Shown here one piece after another: positions 18,972 through 28,964 of a stretch of DNA of 64,000 nt. Made by a program: the position numbers and the translations under genes. Every line of letters starts with the position of its first letter. Within the stretch, counting starts at the first letter, position 1. The notes under the pieces are model-generated. The model did no database searches. It was not told the origin of the DNA and saw nothing but the letters and a program-made list of their open reading frames with translations. The stretch is from the NCBI GenBank assembly GCA_019828565.1, contig JAHDYR010000064.1, forward strand, positions 434,001 through 498,000, given 5' to 3'. This DNA is from Carpediemonas membranifera. Lineage: Eukaryota > Fornicata.

Positions 18972-19212
18972 TGCTGACGATCTGCGCGAGGACTTCCTCG
19001 TCGAACAGGTTGACCGTCCTCGGTAGGGTCAACGCGTGCGCAGATGCAGAGACGCACGCAAGCAGGCAAGTGAATGTGTACTTAGCCTGCGTGAAAGAAC
19101 GCATGCCGGGTTCAAGATTTCCTCGCCGCGGCGCGTTGTTATCGCCTCCACCGTTAATCTCGCCAATGGCCTTGTTAACGGATGCCTTCACCGTGTATAT
19201 CTTGGAAGGCAT
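18963..19212 (-). pseudogene. Frameshifted N-terminal part of Fanzor copy 1
   Basis: Begins MPSKIYTVKASVNKAIGEIN at 19212 and is identical in sense to the start of copy 2. It leaves the Fanzor frame at the five-T run (18958-18962), where copy 2 has four. After the shift the frame continues only briefly to a stop at 18889. It is either a real mutation or a homopolymer sequencing error. Confidence 0.7.
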
Positions 19213-19259
19213 CGGAGTCTATTGAGCTGCCTGCATCGATCATTTCTTTTCAGGGTTCA

Positions 19260-19570
19260 TCAGCTAGCAGCATCCCTCAAAACACAAGAAACCAGCATCA
19301 TACAACACAAAGCGTCTTTACTACCAGCTACAACCGCTTTCCACCACTAGTGTCTCTCACAACAGACGAAGATGACGAAGACGACGACGTCATGAGCTTC
19401 AGACGCCGGCAATGGACGACAGATGAGCGCGTAACAGACGAGCACAGACGCGAAAGAAGACAGCAGCGTTCGACACAGACGATGGACGACAGACGACGCA
19501 TCTTTTCGTGCAGACCGACGACTGAAAGCACGAAAGCCCGATGGTACAGACGAGGGCTGAAGTGGGTGAG
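19260..19570. repeat. Subterminal GACGA-type repeats at Fanzor copy 1 5' end
   Basis: At least nine degenerate units around CAGACGA/GACGACA between about 19364 and 19555. Copy 2 has the same array minus one 7-base unit (copy 1 GGACGACAGACGACGC, copy 2 GGACGACGC). Arrays like this near an element end are often recombinase binding sites, but no such enzyme is encoded here. Confidence 0.5.
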
Positions 19571-19581
19571 TGGAGGTAGTG

Positions 19582-19718
19582 TGCCGCGTAGGATTAGAAT
19601 TGTTGAGTCTAAAGTCTAAAGCCTAAGTCACCTTTACATGAATCCTCCACATAAACCCTCTAAATACCACAACTGAAGTGTCATAGAGTGCACAGTGCAA
19701 GCACTGCGTCTCTCCACT
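19582..19718 (-). ncRNA. Predicted Fanzor omega/guide RNA region, element 3
   Basis: Follows the ancestral stop (19719-19721). The arms TGAAGTG (19674-19680) and CACTTCA (19715-19721) can pair around a GTGCAC/GCACTG-rich loop. The terminal block GACTCAACAATTCTAATCC is identical to that of the other elements, although the rest of this region is not. That pattern fits a conserved functional end. Prediction only. Confidence 0.4.
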
Positions 19719-21517
19719 TCAATTAGCTTGCCCGGAGGCGAAGACTAGCGGCTGGTTAGCCGTAGTTGGTGTATTGGGGTTATAGTTGGGAAGACGGGCT
19801 GGAGGTCTTGGATTTCTGAGAGCACTGGCTTGATACTGTGCATCCGTCATGAGGCCGCAATCCAAGATGTTCTGTGCAGCAGTCTTGTCTCTGTGGGAGA
19901 GATTGAGCCAAGTGGATGTAGTATGATCGGAATTGAGGCGTTGCTGTCTGTACCATGGAGCACCTTGACAATTCGGGTTGTGGCATCGTGCGCCTCGTGA
20001 AGCGAGTTCTACGGAACCTCGCGCGGCAGAAAGGGCAGACGAGTGAGGTTCGGAACTCGTTAGTCATCCGCACTTCAGCAGTGATGTTGAAGGCTCTCAT
20101 GATGTGTGCTAGTGATTTTGCAAAGCGACCATACGGCGCGCATGGATGCACCCGACGGGGCGTCTTGAATCTAGCGCTTCCGTAGAAGACAACCAGCCTG
20201 GTGGGGGCTGCCCGGGGAGGGGCAATACCGCGAGGGAGTCGCCGAGGAGTCCATCCTAGGGTGCGAGCAAGCTGCTCCCCAGCTCTGTGGAAGTGCTTTT
20301 GACGCAAGATGTGGTTCGTCAGGCGCACTCTGCGGAAGCTCTTGACCATCCCAGCGTCGAATATTTCCTGCTCGTGGAGGAGCACAAACCTAACCGAGTT
20401 TTGTAGACTATCTAGATTTGTACTTTTGAATGACGCAGGAGTCATATCGAACGCGAAGCTGGGGGTCTTGGTGTACCCACACTTCGGGACCACACCGGAG
20501 GTGATGCCATCTGGGTGGCGGATGAAGAATCCACCCAGAGCCCGAGCACCCGGGTCGAACCCATGAGGTGGGCATCGGGGTCTGGCGCGGGGCGAGCATC
20601 CGCGCCATCCACACCCAGACGCTCCCGAACCTTTCGCTTCCTCGTCGGGTTGCCACTGGCACGTCTGTTGACGTATGACAGAGCACCAACTTGGACCGTG
20701 AGGTCCACGGCGACCCCATCTGTCTTGACAGACAGCACCCGACGGATGTTCGGAGGAAGAGCCTCCAGCTGCTCTCGCGTCATGCGCTCAGTGGCGTGAT
20801 GCTCCGGGTCGACCCCAAGTTGGGCAAGCCAAGCCGGGTTCAGCACGTTGAGAGAACAGGGAACGTGCATGAACCCGGGGCGGACAGGAGCCATCGGGAC
20901 AAGCGGAACAAGCTTGGGGCCAGCCAGCGGCTTGTCACCCGGAAGAGGTGGATGGGCGGTGTTGAATGCCGCAACCATATCCGTGAGCTCTCCCAGAGCC
21001 GCGGAGATCCGCCAGACGCAGGGCAGCGTGAGTAGAACGCCCTCGTCGACTCGTCCCGGAGTTGAGATCTTTGCAAGGTGCTCATCAACGATCGCCTTGA
21101 CAGCGCGTTGTTCGGTGCGCAACCGGGTGATGTCGTCCCGGGGCACGTCTGGATCACGCTGAGTCAGGACAGTGTCGACCCGAGTGATGATCTTCGCCAG
21201 GCGCCAGCAGTAACCTTCAAGGGCCTTGACGAGCCACAGCTTGGTGCTCGTGGCATATTCGCCCAGCCACACGTCGAACTCGCGAGGGCACTGTAGACGA
21301 GCTGCCCTGAAGGCGGTGCAGAGGCGGATGATGAACTCGTCATGCCATAGTGGCATCTCGGCTATTGAGGTGACAGCCTGCCGAACTGCGGCGTATTTTG
21401 TCGCGCCCAGGAAGCGGTCGACGAGTGAGTCGGCGGCGAGGTTTTGGTACTCTCCACTTCGTCGGTAGGCGACGATAACGATGGCCTGGTGCAGAGCCTG
21501 GTCATGCACGGGTAAAC
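19719..21517 (-). pseudogene. Fanzor nuclease gene, copy 3, frameshifted
   Basis: Homologous to copies 1 and 2 from the N-terminal helical part (FDVWLGEYATSTKLWLVKAL matches FDTWLGEYSTATRVWLSRAS) to the end. A one-base loss near 20560-20563 breaks the frame inside RuvC-I, where copy 1 has MGFDPGAR. A second loss near 19982 breaks the zinc ribbon (expected C-x-N-P-N-C). The sense can be followed in the alternative frames through NEFRTSLVCPFC and a SHRDKTAAQNIL RuvC-III motif to TGA at 19719. There is no good start codon at the 5' end, consistent with truncation. The displaced glutamate (NEFRTS) and the missing EDL glutamate (VVFYGSA) agree with the other copies. Confidence 0.8.
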
Positions 21518-21526
21518 TGCTTTCTT
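21518..21526. repeat. Possible target-site duplication, right copy (TGCTTTCTT)
   Basis: Pairs with 17153-17161 on the other side of the Fanzor 1 + 3 block. The next bases agree only partly (TGA versus GGT). It lies 40 bases upstream of the IFT74 ATG. Confidence 0.4.
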
Positions 21527-21565
21527 GGTTTTCGCAGGATAGCCCGAAAACCAAAATTGCCCCAA

Positions 21566-23194
21566 ATGTCGTTCGAACCAGTCCGTACGGCGAGAGTGAG
21601 GACTGGAATGAGGACTGGAGTTTCCCAAAGACCAGGAAGTGGCGCGTTTGTCAACCAATCTGCTGTGGGTTCTATTGTTAACGCAAACGTTAACATTGCG
21701 GCCCGTCCGCTCACTAAGCAGGGCCTTGGTGGCGTCAGAATGCAGACTGGGCAACGCCAGATGACTGCAGGCATAGAACAGGCGGAGGCGCGAAACAAGA
21801 TAACCGCTATGCAGAAGGAAATAAGTCGTCTTCGCGAGGAGACCGCTACATCAGTTAAGAAGAACCAGCAGCGCATGGTCCTCGAGAAGCGCAACAAGCA
21901 GACCGAGAGCGAGATCAGGAAGCTCAAGGATACAATTTATGATCTCTCTGAAATCCACTCCCGCCTGCAGAAGAACATCGGCTTTGACGACATCGTTTCT
22001 GAGACCGCAATGTGCAAGCGTCAGCTAGTGGAGCTCGAGCGCACCATTGAGGACGAGCAGCGCCAGTTGCGGGCGGAGGAGAGCGACGTCCGGGCGCTTG
22101 AAGCCGAGCTGCGTGCCCTCGAGGACGGGACCGGCCAAATGATCGCCGAGCTCGGTGTCGACAAGGTCCGCGAGTACGAGAGGATGGAGCAGGAGAACGC
22201 CGAGATGGACGCAGACGAGAAGGCCCTTCTTGCTCAGGTCGAGCAGGCCCAGGCCGCGCTCCAGCAAGCCCAGGGCGAGGCGGCCGCTGACCCTACCAGG
22301 GCTGCGTATGTGGCGGCCAAGAAGGAGCTCACCGCCCGCAAAGAGCAGCGCGCGAGGATCCTTGCCGAGATCGAGGCGATGGAGGCGACTCTCGTTGACC
22401 ATGGCGTGTCGGAGGCCGACCAGGTCATGTCTGACATACAAGCGACGAAGACGGAGGTCGCCGAGCTGCAGCAGGAGAACCAGGTCCTCGCTGCCGAGCT
22501 GGCCAAGAAGAAGGAGCTGCTGGCCAACGAGAGCGACATGACGCGCGAGGTGACGGAGGAGAACGAGCGGAAGCTCATCACTAAGGTCGCCGAGATGGAG
22601 AGCTTTATTGCCCGGTTCCCAGGGGCCGAGGCGAAGAAACAGGCCGCCATCGACGACGCCACCAATCAGATCGGCGATTTGATTAACCAGCTGGCGGCGT
22701 CCATCGCTCAGTCCGGGAACGGCGAGAGCGCCGAGGACCAACTCAAGGCCCGCACTGCTGAGCTCGAGAAGCTGCAGACATTGGAGCAGAAGGTGGCCGC
22801 CGAGACCGCCGCTCTAGACGACAAGCTGGTCGCGCTGGCCAAGGAGCGTGAGGAGCTGGAGGAGATGCTGCGTCTGCCCGCCGTGTCGGACAAGGATAGT
22901 CTCCGGCAGCTGTCGATCCACTACGCCGCCCGCAAGTCCGAGCTGACGCAGACGCTGTCCATCCGGGGAGCCGAGTACCGCCGCGTGCAGCAGGCCGTCG
23001 AGCGGAACCCCCGCATCGAGGAGCTCGCCGGTATGGAGCAGCGACTGCGGCATATTGAGCAGCAGCTCGCCCAGTCGGAGGAGTACTGCCGGTCTGCGAG
23101 GCGGGAGACGGATTACTCCGACCTCAAGGAGCAGTGCCTCGCCCTCGTCGGGCAAATCAACCAGCACCACATCCGGAATGCCAGGGCGATCTAG
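21566..23194 (+). CDS. IFT74: Intraflagellar transport protein IFT74
   Basis: 542 residues from the ATG at 21566. The N-terminal 60 residues are basic and disordered, with GTGMRTGV-like Gly/Arg motifs, then NIAARPLTKQGLGGVR. This corresponds to the VADRPVTQQGLSGMKT landmark of IFT74/CCDC2. The remainder is one long coiled coil, as in the family. IFT74 pairs with IFT81 in the IFT-B core, and in other species its basic N-terminus helps bind tubulin. The length is close to the usual 600. The upstream 40 bases contain GGTTTTCGCAGG, resembling the A/T-plus-CGCAG blocks before other genes. The right border of the Fanzor block lies about 40 bases before the start, so the original divergent promoter with the CDK has been split by insertion. 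Confidence 0.88.
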   Translation: MSFEPVRTARVRTGMRTGVSQRPGSGAFVNQSAVGSIVNANVNIAARPLTKQGLGGVRMQTGQRQMTAGIEQAEARNKITAMQKEISRLREETATSVKKNQQRMVLEKRNKQTESEIRKLKDTIYDLSEIHSRLQKNIGFDDIVSETAMCKRQLVELERTIEDEQRQLRAEESDVRALEAELRALEDGTGQMIAELGVDKVREYERMEQENAEMDADEKALLAQVEQAQAALQQAQGEAAADPTRAAYVAAKKELTARKEQRARILAEIEAMEATLVDHGVSEADQVMSDIQATKTEVAELQQENQVLAAELAKKKELLANESDMTREVTEENERKLITKVAEMESFIARFPGAEAKKQAAIDDATNQIGDLINQLAASIAQSGNGESAEDQLKARTAELEKLQTLEQKVAAETAALDDKLVALAKEREELEEMLRLPAVSDKDSLRQLSIHYAARKSELTQTLSIRGAEYRRVQQAVERNPRIEELAGMEQRLRHIEQQLAQSEEYCRSARRETDYSDLKEQCLALVGQINQHHIRNARAI

Positions 23195-23798
23195 TGTAAA
23201 TGCTATCCTATGTCCCGCTATCCTTGGCGACGTCAACGCAATCAATTCCATTTTTTATCGAAACAAGGTCGAAAAAAGTTGGATGCACTTTTAGGACACA
23301 GAATTTGTCTTCAGACCAATTCTCCTGGAAGTGCGGCGCTGTGAGCTATATGATCTCAGAACGGCTATCTGTTCCGTCTCCTCTGACAATCATACTTCCT
23401 ATATCGATACTGGGTCGCAGGTTCCCGCAAGGTGAACTTCCTCACGTTGCCAGGTGTATCTCAGGGCTTGATGGTTAGAGTATATTACTCCTTGACCAGG
23501 TTAAGCCAAAACCCACCGGGTATACGCTAGTTAACAACATCAATTCCCGCCCCACTCTATGATCTTCGTGAAAAGCGCCACAATCAACTGCATTTCGTGT
23601 CGATGCACTGTCCCATCCATGGCCAGCAATCGTCCGCATGCGAAGAACAAGACTGTTCACCGTCGCTGCTGCCTGCCGAGCAACCCATCACATGTGCACA
23701 ACGGGAACCCTGCCCTTCGTGATGTCCTGGTGGGACGACAATTCCGCAGTTTTGTTTCGCAACATCTCTCGCCACAACGCTATTTTGACCCAAACGCC
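23195..23798. other. Intergenic / 5' leader region
   Basis: About 600 bases between IFT74 and the longin-like gene. The downstream gene's frame is open back to 23559, but that stretch is Cys/His/Arg-rich and lacks the codon bias of the body, so I treat it as leader. TGTAAATG directly follows the IFT74 stop. No other feature is seen. Confidence 0.4.
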
Positions 23799-24827
23799 AT
23801 GGCCTTCAATGGCCTGCTGTTTATCGGCTTAAATGACGGTCTGATGCTACATCACAGCATATTCAGACGCTGTTTCGGCCTCGATGAAGACCAAGGCGAT
23901 GTTTCTGCTTTGGGCCGCGTCGCATCGGATCTCTGGACGCAATATGAGGAGAGTGTAATGAATTCGGCCAATGAAATCGATGAAGCTCAGTTTCAAGGCC
24001 GCCAGTTCTTTCTCCTATCATTTGACAACCGCTTGCTGTACTCCCTGGCCAACGAGGAGCACTGCCTTCTCACGATACTGGATGCCGACGTGGACACAGA
24101 AAGTGCCCAGTTCCTTCTGGATCGGGCGACGACATCTTTCTGCACATCAATCGCACGGTGGCAGCCGACTACCAACGGGATACAGCGCTTTGTCAAGTGG
24201 GATGGCGAGATAGCGGTCCTGACGCAATACTCCAACTACCTATGCAAGCGTCTGCTCGAGACATTCAACTCTGAGTGGGTCGTGGCCGCTATTCTCCCGG
24301 ATTCGGGGAAGACGCGCCCACTCACTGCCTCCAAAACCACTGTCAGGAATAAGACAGACCTCGCGACCATGTTCGATCTCCCAGTGGTGACAGAGACGGT
24401 CCCCCGGCCGGGACCCATCCCTGGGCGAGGCCGCGGGGCGGGTCTCACGCTGTCGGTTCTGACGGCCATTGGGTACGACAGGTACAGCCCGGACAAGCTC
24501 ACAGAGACGCTACTGAGGGTTTCCGGGCCCCTCTCTGCACTGGGAGCGTCCACCTCCGCTGAGATGTCGTTTACTGCAAGACGTCGCCTCCGACCCGACG
24601 CCGCGAACCTCGGCGGGACTAACGACATTTATGTCGAGAACGTCGTGGTGACGGTGGAGGGTCTGTTCCTGCTGGCAGTCAGCGCCCCCAGCTTCCGTCA
24701 TGACGCAGCCACGCCGCCCCTCTGTGAGGTCCGAGAGCGGAGCGATGAAGGGGCGTTGGGGAGGGCTCTGCGGCAACTACACGCCATGGGGGCCAGAGGC
24801 CGTCTTCCGGCCGAGCTTGGCGACTGA
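23799..24827 (+). CDS. Longin/roadblock-like fold protein, unknown
   Basis: 342 residues from the ATG at 23799 (MAFNGLLFIGLNDGLMLHHS). The opening beta strand, then QFFLLSFDNRLLYSLANEEH and CLLTILDADVDTESAQFLLD, has the strand-strand-helix rhythm of longin domains found in vesicle-traffic and small-GTPase regulators. The middle section is basic and disordered (PRPGPIPGRGRGAGL). The C-terminal part again alternates strands and helices. No precise family is recognised, and the longin call is inference from pattern only. Third-position bias supports coding throughout. The ATG at 23559 would add 80 residues of doubtful composition. Confidence 0.55.
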   Translation: MAFNGLLFIGLNDGLMLHHSIFRRCFGLDEDQGDVSALGRVASDLWTQYEESVMNSANEIDEAQFQGRQFFLLSFDNRLLYSLANEEHCLLTILDADVDTESAQFLLDRATTSFCTSIARWQPTTNGIQRFVKWDGEIAVLTQYSNYLCKRLLETFNSEWVVAAILPDSGKTRPLTASKTTVRNKTDLATMFDLPVVTETVPRPGPIPGRGRGAGLTLSVLTAIGYDRYSPDKLTETLLRVSGPLSALGASTSAEMSFTARRRLRPDAANLGGTNDIYVENVVVTVEGLFLLAVSAPSFRHDAATPPLCEVRERSDEGALGRALRQLHAMGARGRLPAELGD

Positions 24828-25113
24828 GAGACGAGTGACAACCGCGATGTGCTTTCACAGCGAATGGCCACCCGTGGCCGGCATAAAATATCTTACTGCC
24901 AGCTAGGGCCTGGCTCCAGACGTTATGATCCTGGCCTGATCTTTTATGTCTCCCACTTGTGGTCTCGGCTTCGACAACGGGCGGCCTACTCGGGCAATTC
25001 AATCCCAGATGTCCGCCAGGCGATAGCAAGGGAGTAAGGGGGCACGCCAGGCCAGACACCAAGGGGGGAGACTCAATTCGACTCGGCGCCAGTCAGAGTG
25101 GCGCAGCGGGAGA

Positions 25114-26055
25114 ATGAATTCAACCGATGCCGCGTTATACTTCGAAACACAGCATGCAATCCTCATTTCTAGGGCGTTAGAGGCCATTTCGTTCAATATT
25201 GCTACTCAGCAGGTCTGTATTTCCGTGGAAGGGACCGAGGAGGAAGGAAGGGACCTCAAATTTGTCTCCATATCTCCAGATCGCTGTCTCGAATGCAGCG
25301 TGTCTATCACAGAACGTGTGATGAGCATCGACAGCGCTGCCGGCAGCGGGTTGTACACCATTGCAGACCAGACCAGCGACAAGGCGCCCGATGCCCAGCT
25401 GATACTCAACTCGCTCACAACGTCGGGATTTGAGCCCTTCTCAGTACGGGTGTCGGACCTCCGGATGGCGCTGGACCTTGTACTGCCCCACTCGCCACCC
25501 CGGGTGACCTTTTATCATGCCGGGCAGGGGAAACCACTAGTAATCGTCATCAAGGCGCACGACCACGTCCTCTCGAGGGTCCAGATCGCCACGCAGCCCC
25601 TTATCCGCGATCTGATCGGCGTGGACTTCGACCCGACGACAGTCACACACACCGCGACGCTACAGCCGCATGCCCTGCCGATGGCATTTCCCCTCAAGGG
25701 CCGGATGAGGATAGACCAATCGAACTTCGCCCGTATCCGGTTTGACAGCGAGTCCGAGCGCCTTGTCATCATGAGCGGGTCGTCCGAGGTGGAGGCCCAG
25801 ACGGAGTTCCCCATGGATGCACCGATCACCGTGTTCGAGCGGCCGCCCGCCCGCGGGTTCGAGTCGGCGGAGTTCGGGTACAAGCCTGCGCACCTGGCGA
25901 CGGCGGTGCTGAGTGCGAAGTACGCTCATCTGACCCGGTTGCTCATCACCAGCGAGGGTGTGCTCAACGTCGCCCACCTGATCCCTAGGGAGACCAACGT
26001 GCGGTGCTTCGTGCAGTTCTTTCTCATGCCGCTTGTGGACGCACTGCCGGACTGA
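25114..26055 (+). CDS. Sliding-clamp fold protein, Rad1-like (9-1-1 complex)
   Basis: 313 residues with the two-domain alternating strand pattern of PCNA-fold proteins. Notable stretches are DLKFVSISPDRCLECSVSIT (first domain), ALDLVLPHSPPRVTFYHAG (domain linker region) and a C-terminal LLITSEGVLNVAHLI followed by CFVQFFLMPL. The end is the part most like Rad1, whose C-terminus reads as a short strand, an EDG-type turn and a CFVEYY strand. Rad1 forms the DNA-damage clamp with Rad9 and Hus1. The alternatives are Hus1, Rad9 or a divergent PCNA. The clamp fold is moderately supported; the exact subunit is uncertain. Confidence 0.5.
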   Translation: MNSTDAALYFETQHAILISRALEAISFNIATQQVCISVEGTEEEGRDLKFVSISPDRCLECSVSITERVMSIDSAAGSGLYTIADQTSDKAPDAQLILNSLTTSGFEPFSVRVSDLRMALDLVLPHSPPRVTFYHAGQGKPLVIVIKAHDHVLSRVQIATQPLIRDLIGVDFDPTTVTHTATLQPHALPMAFPLKGRMRIDQSNFARIRFDSESERLVIMSGSSEVEAQTEFPMDAPITVFERPPARGFESAEFGYKPAHLATAVLSAKYAHLTRLLITSEGVLNVAHLIPRETNVRCFVQFFLMPLVDALPD

Positions 26056-26407
26056 TGGTCGGCCTGATTCTAAAAGATTTTACTCGATTTGCTGTAGATT
26101 CGGTCCGATCTTCTCCCCCTCGGTCATGTCATCTTCATGGCACAGTGCTTTTCCAACTCACGCGAGATCATCCCAACGGTCGATGGCATGATTGAGTGAT
26201 GCGGTGACAATATGACTCACTCAGTCCCTGGTGCCACCACACGCCGACCCAAGGTAATACATGGGGCAGAGAGGCTGGGGTCCTCTTGCGGAGGCATGGG
26301 GAGTGCGTGGCAGCGGTCAGGGGCCCTGAATTAGGCCCGAATCACTGCATCGACTGCGTATGCAGTTTTCGATTCGAATACGCAGGGTTCTGAAGCACAA
26401 ACTAAGC
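26056..26407. other. Intergenic region
   Basis: About 350 bases between the Rad1-like gene and glutamate-cysteine ligase. The last 50 bases contain GTTTTCGATTCGAATACGCAGGG, a promoter-like A/T plus CGCAG block. Nothing else is recognised. Confidence 0.4.
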
Positions 26408-28776
26408 ATGTGCGGGCTCCTCATTGACGGGCAGCCCTACACATGGGAGGATGCAAGGAAATACATATCTGTTGTGAAGGAGAGGGGGATCCAGCAGTTC
26501 TGTGAGCTTGTACGCAAGAACTCGGACAGGAACGCTGATCAGATGAAGTGGGGTGACGAGGTTTGTCCGCAATCTGCTATTGAATAACACAGATAGAATA
26601 CATGATCGTGAAGAGGGATTCTCAGTCACGCACGGTTCGATTATCACTTCGTGGCAACGACATCGTGGACCGTTTCGCCCAAATGCTCAAAGATGACCCA
26701 CAACTGGCTGCCCAGCTCAACGTTGTGCCCGAGTACGGCAAGCACATGATCGAAGCTACACCGGGGGAGCCGTACACGTCCCTGCTGGCGTCCCTTGCAT
26801 CACTCGAGGCCAACATGGCCAACAGGCGCCGCGCCATCCAGGAACAGCTGGAGCCCGACGAGGTGCTGCTTACTCTGCCTGTATACCCGCTCATGGGCGT
26901 GGGTGCCTTCACGGAACCCTTCTTCAGCTCGGGCGGGACAGCCTCGGAGTCGCTCTTCGTCCCCGACACGCTCATCTCATCCCACCCACGGTTCAGCACC
27001 CTGACCCGCAACATCCGACACAGGCGTCAGGGCAAGGTCTCGATCAACGTCCCGGTCTTCCAGGATAAGAACACGCCCGCCCAACTCGTCACCCCGCCCC
27101 AGACGAAAGATGACCCCGCTAAGTTCTACACCAAGGCCCAATGCGCGGAGCTGGTACGCATCGAGGACGATACCCAGCACGCCGCCGCGATGGTGGCGCA
27201 CGGCGAGCCGAGTGCAGCTTTCGGTCGCCACAGCTACCACCCCGCGCAGAGCCCCAAGAAGTCTGCCCGGACCCGGGGCATGGCGACGGTGCACGACGTC
27301 ACGAACACCAGCCCCACGGACTTCCCGTTCATGTTCTGCCCCGCCCCCCGCCTCCCAGTGCCCGACCCACTGTCGTCCGGGATCGAGCCCGGCCCGGCCG
27401 CCAAGCCCGGACACATCTACATGGACGCGATGGCGTTCGGCATGGGCTGTTGCGGGCTTCAGTGCACGTTCCAGTGCCCGAACATGGAGTGGAGCCGCGT
27501 CCTGGCCGACCAGCTCCAGCCGCTGTGTCCCGTCATGCTGAGTCTGTCGGCCGCCTCCCCCATATTCCGCGGGCTCCTGTCCGACTGGGACGCCCGCTAC
27601 CTCATCATCAGCGACAGCGTCGACGACCGCACGAAGGCCGAGCGCGGGGAGGAGGCGCACGGGTCCAGCGATGTCCACTTCATTCCCCAGTCCCGTTACG
27701 GCACGGCGGACTTCTACCTGAGCAACGACCGGCACGTGGACTACTTCAACGACGTCCACGTGCCGGTCGACCAGGCGTCGTTCACCCGCCTGCTGGACGA
27801 GGGTATGGACCAGCTCCTGTCGTTGCACGTTTCACACCTCTTTGTCCGGGACCCGCTGGTGATATACCCGGACACGCTCCGGGACGAGTACGCCGGCCAC
27901 AGCGACTCGTTCGAGAACATCCAGTCGACGAACTGGCAGACCATCCGATGGAAGCCCCCGCCGCCCAACAGTGACATCGGGTGGCGCGTGGAGTTCCGGC
28001 CCATGGACATCCAGTTGACGGACTTCGAGAACGCGGCGTTCTGCGTCTTTATCAACCTCCTCCTCCGTATGATAATCCACATGGAGCTCTGCTTCCTCAT
28101 CCCCATTTCTAGGATCCACGGTAACATGCTCAAGGCACACCACAAGGACGGCGTGCAGGCCGCATACTGGTTCCAGACGCAGATCTTCAACTGCGTCGAG
28201 TCCTCGTGTGCCCCATCGGCCCAGGATGTGGACGGCCGCCAGCATGCCAGGGCCGGGAACGACCTCTGCGGCAAGGTCTGCCGGGAACGCCGTGACGACC
28301 TCCGTGCCCGCGCGAGGGAGCAGTTCTCCCGGCCGATGAGGGAGCAGGCGGGGATGGTGGACTTCTCTGACACGCCCGGGGTCCGGGAGATGACCGTGGA
28401 CGAGATCATGAACGGGGCTGACGACTTCTGCGGGCTGGTGCCGTTGATGCAGTGGTACCTGGGCTACGTCCACGAGCACTCGGCCTGCCCCGGTCAGTGC
28501 TCGTCGAGGATGGGGTTGTTCGAGGACTCCTGCAGCGATGAGGACATCGCCAACATCCGGAAGATGGTCAGCTTCGTCGGACTCAGGGCCAGCGGCCAGA
28601 TCAAGACCGGTGCCCAGTTCATTCGGAGCTTTGTGACGAGCCACGCCGGATACAAGCAGGACTCGGTTATCACAGAGGACATCGTGTTCGACCTCGTCGG
28701 TGCCGTGGACGAGATCGCTGCGGACCCCAGGGGCGAGGCTGGAAAGGCCCTGTTTGGTGATTTCTTTGTGCAATAA
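26408..28776 (+). CDS. GCLC: Glutamate-cysteine ligase catalytic subunit, two exons
   Basis: First enzyme of glutathione synthesis: ATP-dependent joining of glutamate and cysteine in the cytosol. Exon 1 is 26408-26560 and exon 2 is 26593-28776, with a 32-nt intron (GTTTGT...AATAACACAG). The spliced 778-residue protein runs from MCGLLIDGQPYTWEDARKYI through KWGDEIEYM, which crosses the junction and matches KWGDEVEYM of animal GCLC. Further landmarks are PEYGKHMIEATPGEPY, HPRFSTLTRNIRHRR, KPGHIYMDAMAFGMGCCGLQ, DDRTKAERG, FENIQSTNWQTIRWKPPPPN and GWRVEFRPMDIQLTDFENAA. The family is eukaryotic type (about 640 residues). This protein is longer, mostly through insertions near residues 215-285 and in the C-terminal third. 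No modifier subunit is in this window. Confidence 0.96.
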
Positions 28777-28964
28777 AGCAGACCGCACCGACTTCCAACA
28801 CCACCTGTTTCTGCCTTCTTCGAAACGTGTAATGGTCAAAGGAACACTGGGTGAGGGTCTAGCGGACACCTGCGTGGGCTTGGCCTGCATTCTCGCCGAG
28901 GCACCGAGCTGCCTCGCGGCAACTCAGACGCCTAATCCAGAAGACCAACACCAACCGCAACAAT

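Larger units (their letters stand above)
17164..19571 (-). mobile_element. Fanzor transposable element, copy 1
   Basis: About 2.4 kb, almost identical to 60814-63222. The match begins at ATGTGCTGCGCAGGATTAG (17164) and ends at GAGTGGAGGT (19571). It carries one Fanzor gene on the minus strand, the hairpin-rich 3' end described separately, and a 360-base 5' region rich in CAGACGA-like repeats. No transposase gene and no terminal inverted repeats are visible. It is inserted 11 bases upstream of the CDK start codon and abuts the divergent element 3. High identity to copy 2 indicates recent mobility. Confidence 0.85.
19582..21517 (-). mobile_element. Divergent, decayed Fanzor element (copy 3) adjoining copy 1
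   Basis: Its 3' end, TGCCGCGTAGGATTAGAATTG (from 19582), matches the 3' end of copies 1 and 2 with a few changes and lies 10 bases beyond the 5' end of copy 1. The right border is set tentatively by the 9-base repeat at 21518. The 5' non-coding repeat region of the other copies is missing, so it is probably truncated. The protein-coding part aligns with the other copies over its whole length but is clearly diverged, so it belongs to an older lineage. Confidence 0.7.

Noticed and set aside
17164-19571. Element as a Cas12- or CRISPR-type system
   Set aside because: No array of spaced identical repeats occurs nearby; the single RuvC protein with a zinc ribbon and adjacent terminal RNA region fits Fanzor/TnpB, not CRISPR.
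19182-19619. Plus-strand frame with an Asp/Glu/Arg-rich repeat protein in the Fanzor 5' region
   Set aside because: The amino-acid pattern simply reflects the GACGA-type DNA repeats; the frame differs in length between copies 1 and 2 and has no conserved end.
25095-25125. Initiator-tRNA-like stretch (CAGAGTGGCGCAGCGGGAG) just before the Rad1-like gene
   Set aside because: It looks like the A box of an initiator tRNA, but the following bases cannot form anticodon or T arms and run straight into a coding start.
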